Part shown: in pieces, positions 38,174-47,185 of the stretch
Layout: each line of letters opens with the position of its first letter
Position numbering within the stretch: position 1 is the first letter of the stretch
NCBI GenBank assembly: GCA_022483015.1
Contig: JAKVOB010000001.1
Coordinates: 1,078,902-1,142,901 of the forward strand
Direction of reading: 5' to 3'
Source: Atopobiaceae bacterium
Lineage (GTDB): Bacteria > Actinomycetota > Coriobacteriia > Coriobacteriales > Atopobiaceae
Length of the DNA stretch: 64,000 bases
Notes under the pieces: generated by a model
Told to the model about the DNA's origin: nothing
Seen by the model: the letters and a program-made list of their open reading frames with translations, nothing else
The model's database searches: none
Position numbers and translations under genes: made by a program

Positions 38174-39169
38174 ATGGTAACCCTCAAGACGATTGCCGAC
38201 GAGTGCGGGCTGTCCTCTGCCGCGGTCTCCAAGGCGCTCCGCCACCTTCCTGGCGTGAGCGAGGAGAAGGCCAGGCAGGTCCGTGAGGTCGCCCAGCGGC
38301 TGGGGTACGTCCCTAACGTCGCCGCGCGCACCCTTCGCACGAGCCGGAGCTATAACGTCGGCGTCCTCTATGAGGCCGGCATGGACCACGAGTTCTTCTC
38401 GTCGATGCTGAGCGAGGTGCGTGCGCGCCTCGAGCGCGAGGGATATGACGTCACGCTCCTGAGCAACGAGTACAAGCACGAGGACGGCTACTACGGCCAG
38501 GTCATGCGCAGGCAGTGCGACGGCGTCATCATCATGCATCACATCTTTGACTCGGAGGGCCTGGACAAGCTCCTCTCGAGCACCGTGCCCGTGGTCTCCA
38601 TCGACCGCGTCTATACGGGCTGCACGAGCATCCTGTCCGAGAACGACCAGGCCATGCACGAGATCGTGGACTATCTCGTCGGCATGGGCCACAGGCGGAT
38701 CGCCTTCGTCCACGGCGAGATGGGCGATGTCACCCGCGCACGCATCGACGGGTTCCGCACCGCCATGGCCGCGCACGGCATCGAGGTCCCCGACGACTAC
38801 CTCGTCCAGTCCAAGTACCAGAACCCGGAGGCCGCGCGCATCGCCACCCGCGAGGTCCTGCTGAGGGGCCCCCGTCCCACCTGTGTCCTGTTCCCCGACG
38901 ACTTCGCCTACCTGGGCGCGCTCGCCGAGATGCAGTCGCAGGGCCTCTCGGTTCCCGACGACATCAGCTGCTTCGGGTTCGACGGCATCAGGCTCGCGTC
39001 CGCCGTCTATCCCTCGCTCGCGACCTACAAGCAGAACTCCCGCGGCATGGGCCGCATGGCCGTCGAGGCGCTGCTCGAGCAGATCGAGGCCGGGCACGGC
39101 TCGCAGGACGGCGTGATCCGCGTGACGGGCTCGGTGCAGCCCGGAGGCACCGTGAGGAAGATCGGCTAG
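38174..39169 (+). CDS. LacI-family transcriptional regulator
   Basis: 331 aa. N-terminal helix-turn-helix and hinge (VTLKTIADECGLSSAAVSKALRHLPGVSEEKARQVREVAQRLGY, PNVAARTL), then a periplasmic-binding-protein-like sugar domain (SYNVGVLYEAGMD, VVSIDRVYTG, GHRRIAFVHGEMGD, VLFPDDFAYLGALAEMQ, SCFGFDGIRL). GGAAGG precedes the ATG. It is the first gene of the long plus-strand sugar operon and divergent from the fucosidase operon, so it probably represses both in the absence of an oligosaccharide or released sugar. Its effector is unknown. Confidence 0.93.
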   Translation: MVTLKTIADECGLSSAAVSKALRHLPGVSEEKARQVREVAQRLGYVPNVAARTLRTSRSYNVGVLYEAGMDHEFFSSMLSEVRARLEREGYDVTLLSNEYKHEDGYYGQVMRRQCDGVIIMHHIFDSEGLDKLLSSTVPVVSIDRVYTGCTSILSENDQAMHEIVDYLVGMGHRRIAFVHGEMGDVTRARIDGFRTAMAAHGIEVPDDYLVQSKYQNPEAARIATREVLLRGPRPTCVLFPDDFAYLGALAEMQSQGLSVPDDISCFGFDGIRLASAVYPSLATYKQNSRGMGRMAVEALLEQIEAGHGSQDGVIRVTGSVQPGGTVRKIG

Positions 39170-39217
39170 TCACTGTCCCGCTATAGAAGACCAGGATTTA
39201 CGACCAGAAGGGCGAAC

Positions 39218-42127
39218 ATGAAGAACTATCGCTTTGAACAGGCCAGGACCCAGACCATCGATGCGAAGCGGCTCGTGCGCGACCGTTTCGATGCCGACCT
39301 GCTCGAGGGCTCCCTTGACGCCGAGTTCATCGATGCCGACCGCTCGAGCGCCCTGGGCTTCTCGGGCTTGCCCTTTGCGGCTCCCATCTGCGAGTACCTC
39401 ATGGCCGACCCTGCGGTGCTGTCCTACGTGAGGGACGTCGAGGGCACGCAGCTCATGGCCTTCCGGGACGGTGCGCTGGTCCACGAGACCGAGGGCGGGA
39501 GCCGCACGGTCCCGACCGACGTCGCGACCATCGTGCAACAGGTCTATGACCGCGTGCTCGCGAGCCCTGGTACGCTCGACGAGAAGGGCGAGCTCGTCCT
39601 CGACCTCAAGGCCTACCAGGTGGGTCCTCACTATCCGGTGAACCTGCTGCTCGGCAATAGGGACGGCTACCCCTATCCGCTCTACACCACGCCCAAGGCC
39701 GCGCTCGACGGCCTCGGTCGCGGCTCGTTCAGGGCCACGGGCGGCACGCAGGTCCTGGCAAGCCGTTTCGCCATCGAGCTCGAGCAGAACGGCGAGCCTG
39801 CCAACCGCCAGTTCTACCTCGTCGAGGATGGCCGTCAGATCTTCTACTCGGCCAACGTGAACGAGAACGTGGCCACGGCCACCTGCGTGCACTCGCAGGG
39901 CCGCACGGTCATCACCTACGAGACCGAGGACGGCCTCACCATCCGTCGCACCATCTTCATCCTCCCGCAGGAGGCGGGCATGCCCACCGCCGTGGAGGCC
40001 CAGCGCGTCGAGGTCGAGAACCACTCCGGCCGCGACCGTGACCTCCAGCTGGTGATGACGGGCATGTTCGGTATCGCCGACGCCTCGACCCTCGCCAACG
40101 ACGTGGTCTATGCCAACGTGGTCATCGAGAGCGAGATGGCCTATCGCGACGGCACGCCCGTCGCCATGACGCTGCACCACAAGCCCAAGGACTGCGCCTG
40201 CGAGAAGCGCTTCGCGCTGCTCCTCTCAGAGGGCAGGACCCTCGACTCCTTCTGCGTGGACCAGGCCGACTTCATCGGTCGTGGCACGCTCGACCACCCC
40301 GAGCTTGTCGGGCACCTCCCCAACCGCTATGGCCGCAAGATGTGCCCCTTCTTCGCGATGGGCACGCACCTCACGGTTGCCGACGGTGCCACGGGCGTCG
40401 TCGACGGCTTCGCCGGCATGATGGAGGGGGAGGGCGACATCTCGGGCGAGTTCGACGCTGCCCTCGACCGCTTCGTGACCCGCTACTCCGACCCGGCGGC
40501 CCTCGCCGAGACCTTCCAGGGCGTCGTGGACTTCTGGGACACCTACCCGGCCTACCTCCAGCCCAAGCTGGGGGATGCCGCGTTCGACACCTACGTCGGC
40601 CACAACCTGCCCTTCCAGGTCCTCTACCAGACGTACGTCTCGCGTGCCTTCGCCTGGACGCAGAAGTCCTATCGCGAGACGGGCTTCCGCGAGATCCAGG
40701 ACATCTACGCCTCCATGTACTACCTCGTCGCCGCGGGTGACGCCGAGCTCGTGGCCGAGCTCCTCTCGAGCTGGGTCGAGAACGTCTGGCCCATGGGCTA
40801 CGCGTACCATGACTTCACCTTCGAGGGCAAGGAGCCGGGTGACTGCTCCGATGACCAGCTCTGGCTCGTCCAGGCGGTCTGGCGCTACGTGAGCCTCACC
40901 GGCGACACCGACTTCCTCTCGCGCGAGTTCAAGATGGCAGGGCCCCAAGGCGGCACCCGTCCGCTCTGGGACACCCTCATGGCCATCCTCACCTACAGCG
41001 GCAAGATCTCGGTCGGCGCGCATGGCATGCCGCTCCTCGACAAGGCCGACTGGAACGACACGCTGCGCCTCGACCACCACGTCATGAAGGGCCCCGAGAA
41101 GGAGCAGGTCTATCGCGAGCAGCTCGAGAGGAGCGGCAAGCCCTACGGCACCCCGCTCGAGAACACCCTCTCCGAGAGTGTCATGAACGCCTGTCTGCTC
41201 AAGATCGCGGCCGACGAGGTCGCCGAGATGGCCCAGGCCACGGGGCGCGCCGCAGATGGCGCCACCGCTACCGGCATCGCACGTGCCCAGGCCAAGAGCA
41301 TGCAGGACAACGCCTGGAAGGGCTCCTACTTCGCCCGCTGCCTCATGAACGATGACCGCGGCCACGACTACCTCGGTGCCAACGGCGATGGCCTCGCGCT
41401 CGAGGACGGCGAGGACGGCACCTACTTCCTGAACTCCTTCAGCTGGTCGATCCTGGCCGGCGTCGCGTCCGAGGAGCAGATTCGCCTCATGCTGGGCAAG
41501 GTCCAGAAGAACCTCCAGACGCCTGCCGGCCTGCGCCTCTCCACGCTCGTCGACTTCGACAGGCTTGGCATCGCCACCGGCACGGCCCTGTACTTCCCAG
41601 GCGACCGCGAGAACGGCGGCGTGTTCAAGCATGCGGCCATGATGGCCACGGTGGCCGCGCTCAAGGCCTCCAAGCAGGTCTCTGACCAGGCTCTCGCCCA
41701 TGAGCTCGCCGACCTCGCCTTCTTCATGATCGACAAGACCCTGCCGTACCGCACCATGGCGGACCCCTTCCGCATCAAGGGCAACCCCCGCTTCTGCACC
41801 CAGTACAACAACTCCGACACCGGCGAGAACATCGGCCCCATGCTCTCGGGCACGGCCACCTGGCTCACGCTCGCCGTCTATGAGTTCCTGGGCATCGACG
41901 TCACCGCCGAGGGCCTCACGCTCTCGCCTGTGATGCCCGAGGGACGCGAGGACATGGGCTATGTCCTCGAGCTCGGTGACGCCACGTATGACATCGAGGT
42001 CCATGGGGGTGGCGAGAGGTTCCATGTGGGACCCGACTCCACCTGCACCGTGGATGGCCAACCTACGGGACTCTCGATCGGTCGCACCCATGACGGGGCT
42101 CGGCACAGGGTGGTGATCGACCTCTAG
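39218..42127 (+). CDS. GH94-type glycoside phosphorylase (cellobiose/cellodextrin phosphorylase-like)
   Basis: 969 aa. Such enzymes split beta-linked glucosides with inorganic phosphate to glucose 1-phosphate, saving ATP. It has an N-terminal beta-sandwich region with VGPHYPVNLLLGNRDGYPYPLY and FYSANVNENVATATCVHSQGR, then an (alpha/alpha)6 barrel: RETGFREIQDIYASMYYL, DDQLWLVQAVWRYV, LDKADWNDTLRLD (the DWND pair at Asp611/Asp614 matches the acid-catalyst region of the family), NGDGLALEDGEDGTYFLNSFSW, and a C-terminal sandwich. It is longer than classical cellobiose phosphorylase (about 810 aa), so substrate specificity may differ. No signal peptide. It follows lacI by 48 bp; AGAAGGG is upstream. 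It would supply glucose 1-phosphate to the mutase at 63211. Confidence 0.82.
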   Translation: MKNYRFEQARTQTIDAKRLVRDRFDADLLEGSLDAEFIDADRSSALGFSGLPFAAPICEYLMADPAVLSYVRDVEGTQLMAFRDGALVHETEGGSRTVPTDVATIVQQVYDRVLASPGTLDEKGELVLDLKAYQVGPHYPVNLLLGNRDGYPYPLYTTPKAALDGLGRGSFRATGGTQVLASRFAIELEQNGEPANRQFYLVEDGRQIFYSANVNENVATATCVHSQGRTVITYETEDGLTIRRTIFILPQEAGMPTAVEAQRVEVENHSGRDRDLQLVMTGMFGIADASTLANDVVYANVVIESEMAYRDGTPVAMTLHHKPKDCACEKRFALLLSEGRTLDSFCVDQADFIGRGTLDHPELVGHLPNRYGRKMCPFFAMGTHLTVADGATGVVDGFAGMMEGEGDISGEFDAALDRFVTRYSDPAALAETFQGVVDFWDTYPAYLQPKLGDAAFDTYVGHNLPFQVLYQTYVSRAFAWTQKSYRETGFREIQDIYASMYYLVAAGDAELVAELLSSWVENVWPMGYAYHDFTFEGKEPGDCSDDQLWLVQAVWRYVSLTGDTDFLSREFKMAGPQGGTRPLWDTLMAILTYSGKISVGAHGMPLLDKADWNDTLRLDHHVMKGPEKEQVYREQLERSGKPYGTPLENTLSESVMNACLLKIAADEVAEMAQATGRAADGATATGIARAQAKSMQDNAWKGSYFARCLMNDDRGHDYLGANGDGLALEDGEDGTYFLNSFSWSILAGVASEEQIRLMLGKVQKNLQTPAGLRLSTLVDFDRLGIATGTALYFPGDRENGGVFKHAAMMATVAALKASKQVSDQALAHELADLAFFMIDKTLPYRTMADPFRIKGNPRFCTQYNNSDTGENIGPMLSGTATWLTLAVYEFLGIDVTAEGLTLSPVMPEGREDMGYVLELGDATYDIEVHGGGERFHVGPDSTCTVDGQPTGLSIGRTHDGARHRVVIDL

Positions 42128-42144
42128 AGGGGGAGGGAGGACGG

Positions 42145-42161
42145 CCCGGGGACACCCCGGG
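42145..42161 (+). other. Small hairpin between phosphorylase and permease genes
   Basis: CCCGGGG-ACA-CCCCGGG, a 7-bp stem and 3-nt loop within the 74-bp gap. It may be an attenuating or mRNA-protecting stem. Confidence 0.4.
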
Positions 42162-42201
42162 GGACGGACCAACGTTGCATTCAAGAGAGGGAGGGATGTG
42201 C

Positions 42202-43674
42202 ATGCCAAGCACAAAGGTACATACGCACACGAAGGGAGGCGAGAAGCCGAAGAGGCAGCCGATCCTGTTCGTGAACCGGGCTGCGATCATGCTCGCGTGC
42301 GCGGCTGTGTTCTTCTCTGAGCTCAACCCTGCGAGGATCACCACGGCCATCAGCACGAACCTGACGTTGCTCACGTCGTGCTTCTCGTATGACTCCCTGA
42401 TCGCCAACATCCAGAGGGCCGTCATGCAGGGGACCATCTCTGGCAGCGTCTTCGTGACCCTCATGATCGCCTGCGTCGTGCTGCTCGTCGGGGTGGGCCT
42501 CTGTGTCGCCGAGGCCTGCATGTCGATGGGCAACCGTAGGATGAGGTTCAACGGCCTCAGGTTCTCGTTCGTGGGCTCGCTCGTCATGGTGGGCGGGTTG
42601 GTCTGGATGTATCTCCTGGCCGTCCAGATCGCGAACGCCAACGTGAGCACGGCCCCGGCATGCCTGTCGGGTGGCTTCTTCTACTACCTGGTCATCGCGC
42701 TCGTCATCCTGCTCACGACGGTCGCCATGTTCGCCCAGGCCAAGCGGAGCGCCGAGCCGCTCGAGGACAAGGCCGAGATGAAGGAGAAGTACAAGCTCTT
42801 CCTGATGTTCCTGCCTGTGCTCGTACTCACCTTCGTCTTCGCCTACCTGCCGCTCTGGGGCTGGCGCTACGCCTTCTTCGACTACAAGTCGGGCGGTACG
42901 CTCTCGGCTGACAACTTCGTCGGCCTCAAGTGGTTCACCATCCTGTTCCAGAACGACACCACGCGCGCGGACTTCCTCCGCGTGCTCGCGAACACCCTGG
43001 GCATCAGCTTCCTCTCCATCATCACGAGCTGGATCCCGATGATCTTCGCGGTCTTCTTGACGCAGGCACCCAGCAAGCGCTTCCGTCGCGTGGTCCAGAC
43101 GTTCACGACCGTCCCGAACTTCCTGGGCTGGGTCATCGTCTACGCCGTCGCACTCGCCATCTTCTCGTCCGATGGCTTCATCAACAACTTCCTGAACAAC
43201 ATCCTGGGCATGTCGGTCAGCACGAACTACCTCATGAACGGTGACCACATGTGGATAAAGATGCTGCTCTGGGGTCTGTGGAAGGGTGTCGGCTGGAGCG
43301 CGATCATCTACATCGCCGCCATCACGGGCATCGACCCGTCGCTGTACGAGGCTGCCGAGGTCGACGGTGCCGGCAGGTTCCAGAAGATGTGGTACGTCAC
43401 GATCCCCTGCCTGCTTCCCACCTTCTTCGTGCTCCTGCTCCTCTCCATCGGCAACATCCTCTCCAACGGCCTCGACCAGTACCTGGTCTTCTCGAACGCC
43501 ATCAACTCGAAGAGCATCGAGGTCCTGGACCTGTACGTCTACAACCTGGGTATCGGGAGCGGACAGATACCCATGTCGACCGCGGTCGGCATGTTCAAGT
43601 CCGTCATCAGCGTGGCCCTTCTCCTTGGCGCGAACACCGTGTCCAAGAAGATCCGCGGCGAGAGCATCATCTAG
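42202..43674 (+). CDS. Sugar ABC transporter permease (LplB-like) with long N-terminal membrane extension
   Basis: 490 aa from the ATG at 42202, 6 nt after GAGGGAGGG (an ATG at 42196 and TTG at 42175 are less well placed). The C-terminal 290 residues are a standard binding-protein-dependent permease: YLPLWGWRYAFFDYKSGG, VLANTLGISF, and the ATPase-contacting EAA loop YEAAEVDGAGRFQKMWYVTIP. Before it lie about 190 residues with four extra hydrophobic helices (AAIMLACAAVFFSEL, SVFVTLMIACVVLLVGVGLC, LVMVGGLVWMYLLAVQIA, YYLVIALVILLTTVAMFA) absent from usual LplB proteins of about 310 aa. It pairs with the next permease for oligosaccharide import. Confidence 0.9.
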   Translation: MPSTKVHTHTKGGEKPKRQPILFVNRAAIMLACAAVFFSELNPARITTAISTNLTLLTSCFSYDSLIANIQRAVMQGTISGSVFVTLMIACVVLLVGVGLCVAEACMSMGNRRMRFNGLRFSFVGSLVMVGGLVWMYLLAVQIANANVSTAPACLSGGFFYYLVIALVILLTTVAMFAQAKRSAEPLEDKAEMKEKYKLFLMFLPVLVLTFVFAYLPLWGWRYAFFDYKSGGTLSADNFVGLKWFTILFQNDTTRADFLRVLANTLGISFLSIITSWIPMIFAVFLTQAPSKRFRRVVQTFTTVPNFLGWVIVYAVALAIFSSDGFINNFLNNILGMSVSTNYLMNGDHMWIKMLLWGLWKGVGWSAIIYIAAITGIDPSLYEAAEVDGAGRFQKMWYVTIPCLLPTFFVLLLLSIGNILSNGLDQYLVFSNAINSKSIEVLDLYVYNLGIGSGQIPMSTAVGMFKSVISVALLLGANTVSKKIRGESII

Positions 43675-43685
43675 GAGGTGTACCT

Positions 43686-44594
43686 ATGTCTAAGAAGCAC
43701 AACGGATCGTTCACGAAGCAGTCGGCGGGCGACGTGGCCTTCAACATCATCAACACGGCCGTCTTCGTCATCTTCACGTTCATCTGCATCTTCCCGTTCT
43801 ACTATCTGCTCATCAACACGATCTCGGACAACTCGCTCGTTGCCGCCAACCAGATCACGTTCTTCCCGGTGGGGATCCACTTCGATAACTACCTGGCCCT
43901 GAAGGACGTGAGCGACTTCGGCAACTCGGTCATGGTGACCGTGTCGCGTACCGTGCTGGGGACGGCCCTGATGGTCATCATCTCGGCCTACGCGGGATAC
44001 CTCACCACCAAGCGCACGATGTGGAAGCGGAGCTTCTGGTATCGCGCGGTCGTCGTGACCATGTACTTCAACGCCGGCCTCATCCCGTGGTACATGAACC
44101 TCCTGGGCCTGGGCCTCACCGACAACTACTGGGGCTACATCCTGCCGTGCCTGATCGTGCCGTACAACATCGTCCTCGTGAAGACCTACATCGAGTCGAT
44201 CCCGGCCTCCCTCGAGGAGAGCGCGACCATCGACGGCGCGACGGCCATGCAGGTGTTCACCAAGATCATCCTGCCCCTGTCGAAGCCGATCCTTGCCACC
44301 ATCGCCGTCTTCGGCGCCGTGGCCAACTGGAACTCCCTGCAGGACTCGCTGATCCTCATGGCCAACAGCCCCCAGCTCTACACCCTGCAGCACCGCCTGT
44401 GGATCTACCTCAACACGTCCTCAAACCTGGCCACGGCCATGAACACGGGCGGTTCGGTCACCTCGGCAGCGCTCAACACCAAGGTCATCAAGTACACGAT
44501 CTCGATGGTCACCGTCATCCCGATCGCCCTCGTCTACCCCTTCATGCAGCGGTACTTCGAGGAAGGCATCATGCTCGGCGCCGTGAAGGGCTGA
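43686..44594 (+). CDS. Sugar ABC transporter permease (LplC/YtcP-like)
   Basis: 302 aa, six membrane helices. AFNIINTAVFVIFTFICIFPF at the N-terminus and the EAA loop (SLEESATIDGATAMQVFTKIILPLSKPI) are typical of the CUT1 second permease. The C-terminal YPFMQRYFEEGIMLGAVKG is diagnostic of the LplC/YtcP group, which imports complex or plant-wall oligosaccharides. AGGAGG precedes the ATG by 7 nt and overlaps the stop of the first permease gene (gap 11 bp). Confidence 0.93.
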   Translation: MSKKHNGSFTKQSAGDVAFNIINTAVFVIFTFICIFPFYYLLINTISDNSLVAANQITFFPVGIHFDNYLALKDVSDFGNSVMVTVSRTVLGTALMVIISAYAGYLTTKRTMWKRSFWYRAVVVTMYFNAGLIPWYMNLLGLGLTDNYWGYILPCLIVPYNIVLVKTYIESIPASLEESATIDGATAMQVFTKIILPLSKPILATIAVFGAVANWNSLQDSLILMANSPQLYTLQHRLWIYLNTSSNLATAMNTGGSVTSAALNTKVIKYTISMVTVIPIALVYPFMQRYFEEGIMLGAVKG

Positions 44595-44645
44595 CGTACG
44601 GTCGGCTCTGACGAATCGTCTCATACCATTCAGTCAAGGGAGCAC

Positions 44646-46424
44646 ATGATGAATCATCCAGGAAAGCATTCGATGAGTCGTAGGAACTTCGTGGGCCTCA
44701 TGGGTCTCATGGGCGCATCCGCGGCCATGGCTGGCTGCTCGGTGAGCTCCAGCGGCTCGAGCAGCTCGAGCACCACCACGGCTGCAGACACGTCCGTCCT
44801 CGACAACAAGGACACCATCACCCTCACCGTCTTCAGCGAGACGGCAAACTGGTCGGGCGCCCAGACCGGCTGGGCTGCGACGCTGCTCAAGGACCTCTTC
44901 AACATCGAGCTCAACGTCATCCCCGACACCAACGGTGCCTATGACACACGCATGCAGGCCGGCGACCTCGGCGACATCGTGATCTTCGGCACCAAGGGCG
45001 ACGACTACCAGAACGCCGTCAAGGCAGGCCTGCTCTTCGACTGGGAGAGCGAGGACCTGGTCAAGAACTATGGTCCCGACATCGAGAACTACTTCTCGGA
45101 GTCCATCGAGGCGAACCGTTCCCTCAACTCTGACGGAAAGGTCTACGGCATCGCCAACGAGCTCACCAACAAGAGCGGCCAGCGCGACGTCTTCCAGTAC
45201 GAGTGGGGCCTGCGTTGGGACCTCTATGCCAAGGCCGGCTACCCTGCCATCACCGACTGGGACAGCCTGGTCTCCGCCCTCCAGCTCATGAAGGCGCAGA
45301 GCGCCACGGGCGACACGGGCCGCACGACCTATGCCCTGTCCGCCTGGCCTGACTGGGACGACAACATGGTCATGTACGTCAAGTCGCTGGCCTCCGGCTA
45401 CTATGGCTACGACGAGCTCGGCCTCGGCCTCTACGACTCCTCCAACGGCACCTTCCATGGCGCCCTCGAGGCGGATGGTCCCTACATGCAGGCCCTCAAG
45501 TTCTGCAACAAGCTCTATCGCGCCGGCCTGCTCGATCCCGACTCGATGACCCAGACCTATGACGAGATGATCTCCAAGGCCCAGAGCGGCGACGTGCTCT
45601 TCTCGCTCTTCAACTATGCGGGCTCCGAGGCCTTCAACACCGATGCGCACACGCAGGCCAACGAGTACTTCGCAGCCTATGCGCCCACTGACGCCCACAC
45701 CATCGTCTATGGTCTCGCCCCCTGTGGCCAGAGCCGTATGTGGTCCATCGGCGCCAAGACCCTCTATCCCGAGAAGTGCATGCAGCTCATCAACTGGCTC
45801 TGCACGCCCACGGGTGCCATGGCCATCTGGTACGGCATCCAGGGCCTCATGTGGGACTACGACGACAACAAGGGCACCTACTTCACCGACCTCGGCAAGA
45901 AGTGCGCTTCCGATGCCACGACCAGCCTCGAGGGCACGCAGTGGACGTCGCCCTACAGCAGCCAGAGCTACACGCTCGGCAACACCTTCAACGACGGCAA
46001 GCTCCAGATGAACAACGAGACCTGGGGCCCCGGTGCCGTCAACCCCGACTCTGACGGCGAGCGCTTCAACAAGGTCACCTGGGCGAGCACCAAGACCGAT
46101 CCCGCCTGCGACGCAGAGGCTGACTGGCGCAGCAAGACCGGTGCCGACACCTTCGAGGACTATCTGGGAAGCACGAGCTACTCCCTCGTCCCGGCGTCCA
46201 ACTATGCCGAGTCCGAGAAGAGCTCGGAGCTCCAGCTCAAGTGGGACCAGGTCAAGAAGGAGGTCTGCAACGGGTCCTGGAAGGCCATGTACACCTCCGA
46301 TGACGCCGCCTTCGACGCCGCCGTGCAGGACATGACCACGCAGTGCCAGGGCTATGGCTATGACGAGTGCGTCTCGTGGTGCGATGACGAGGCCAAGACC
46401 CGCTACGGGCTCCAGGAGTCCTAG
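44646..46424 (+). CDS. ABC transporter oligosaccharide-binding lipoprotein
   Basis: 592 aa, LplA-type solute-binding protein. The signal sequence has a twin-arginine-like SRRNFVGLMG, a hydrophobic core and the lipobox SAAMAGC, so it should be exported (possibly by Tat) and lipidated at Cys34, followed by a Ser-rich linker. The mature part has LTVFSETANWSG at its start, FDWESEDLVKNYGPDIENYF, and the WNDY-type aromatic-rich C-terminus (NYAESEKSSELQLKWDQVKKE) usual in this large-SBP class. It captures the oligosaccharide for the two preceding permeases. GGGAG is 3-4 nt before the ATG at 44646; an ATG at 44649 is equally possible. Confidence 0.93.
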   Translation: MMNHPGKHSMSRRNFVGLMGLMGASAAMAGCSVSSSGSSSSSTTTAADTSVLDNKDTITLTVFSETANWSGAQTGWAATLLKDLFNIELNVIPDTNGAYDTRMQAGDLGDIVIFGTKGDDYQNAVKAGLLFDWESEDLVKNYGPDIENYFSESIEANRSLNSDGKVYGIANELTNKSGQRDVFQYEWGLRWDLYAKAGYPAITDWDSLVSALQLMKAQSATGDTGRTTYALSAWPDWDDNMVMYVKSLASGYYGYDELGLGLYDSSNGTFHGALEADGPYMQALKFCNKLYRAGLLDPDSMTQTYDEMISKAQSGDVLFSLFNYAGSEAFNTDAHTQANEYFAAYAPTDAHTIVYGLAPCGQSRMWSIGAKTLYPEKCMQLINWLCTPTGAMAIWYGIQGLMWDYDDNKGTYFTDLGKKCASDATTSLEGTQWTSPYSSQSYTLGNTFNDGKLQMNNETWGPGAVNPDSDGERFNKVTWASTKTDPACDAEADWRSKTGADTFEDYLGSTSYSLVPASNYAESEKSSELQLKWDQVKKEVCNGSWKAMYTSDDAAFDAAVQDMTTQCQGYGYDECVSWCDDEAKTRYGLQES

Positions 46425-46463
46425 GCGAGGATGTGCCCTTGGGGCACGTACGGTAACGACGGG

Positions 46464-46493
46464 TTCCCGGGCGGGCGTCTGCCCGCCCGGGAA
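46464..46493 (+). other. Strong intra-operon stem-loop after the binding-protein gene
   Basis: Perfect 13-bp stem TTCCCGGGCGGGC / GCCCGCCCGGGAA with the 4-nt loop GTCT, ending 12 nt before the next start codon. No T-run follows. It is placed to stabilise the upstream mRNA or attenuate downstream expression. Confidence 0.75.
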
Positions 46494-46505
46494 TGGCGAA
46501 AGGCG

Positions 46506-47165
46506 ATGGCACAGATGAACCTCAAGGTCGACTCACCCCTCATCCAGGCTGGGATCAAGGTCACGAACCTGCTCATCCTGAACATCTATTGGATCCTGGG
46601 CTGCCTGCCGCTCATCACCATCGGCACCTCGACGATCGCGGCCTTCACCGTGTGCGAGAAGATGGCCGAGGACCGTGAGGGCATCGGCATGACGCGGGAG
46701 TTCTGGGGCGCCTACAAGGAGAACCTCAGGAACGGCATTCCGCTGACGCTTGTGTTCGCCGCCGGGGCCTATGCCGTCTGGTTCAACTTCCAGCTCTTCA
46801 ACAAGCTGCCCGACAACCCCATCTGGTTCCTCATCTTCGCGATCCTCATGGTCGTGCTCATGGTGGTGCACGGCCTCTATGCCTTCGCCCTCGAGGCTCG
46901 GTATGCCAACACCCTGCGCGGCAGCCTCGTGAACGCACGACTCATCTTCTTCCGCTTCTTCCCGCGCACCCTCGCGCTCGCCGGCATCCTCTTCATCCAG
47001 TGGCTCCTGTTCTTCCAGACGTCGACGGTCCTGGTCTACGTGGGCGTCTTCTGCGCGCCGATTCTCATGATCTACACGGCGAGCCAGATCTCTATGCCCA
47101 TCTTCCGCAAGCTCGAGCACAACAGCTACGCAAACGAGTCGCTCAGCGTGAGCGGTGACAACTAG
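46506..47165 (+). CDS. YesL-like (DUF624) membrane protein
   Basis: 219 aa with four to five helices. The DUF624 signature is clear: ILNIYWILGCLPLITIGTSTIAAFTVCEKM near the N-terminus, WGAYKENLRNGIPLTLV, then NTLRGSLVNARLIFFRFFPRTLALAGI. YesL-family genes are regularly found beside LplABC-type transporters in polysaccharide loci, but their function is unknown. The ATG at 46506 has AAAGG upstream, partly under the adjacent stem-loop, suggesting lower translation than the binding protein. Confidence 0.9.
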   Translation: MAQMNLKVDSPLIQAGIKVTNLLILNIYWILGCLPLITIGTSTIAAFTVCEKMAEDREGIGMTREFWGAYKENLRNGIPLTLVFAAGAYAVWFNFQLFNKLPDNPIWFLIFAILMVVLMVVHGLYAFALEARYANTLRGSLVNARLIFFRFFPRTLALAGILFIQWLLFFQTSTVLVYVGVFCAPILMIYTASQISMPIFRKLEHNSYANESLSVSGDN

Positions 47166-47185
47166 CCATGAAGGGAACCACTCGC

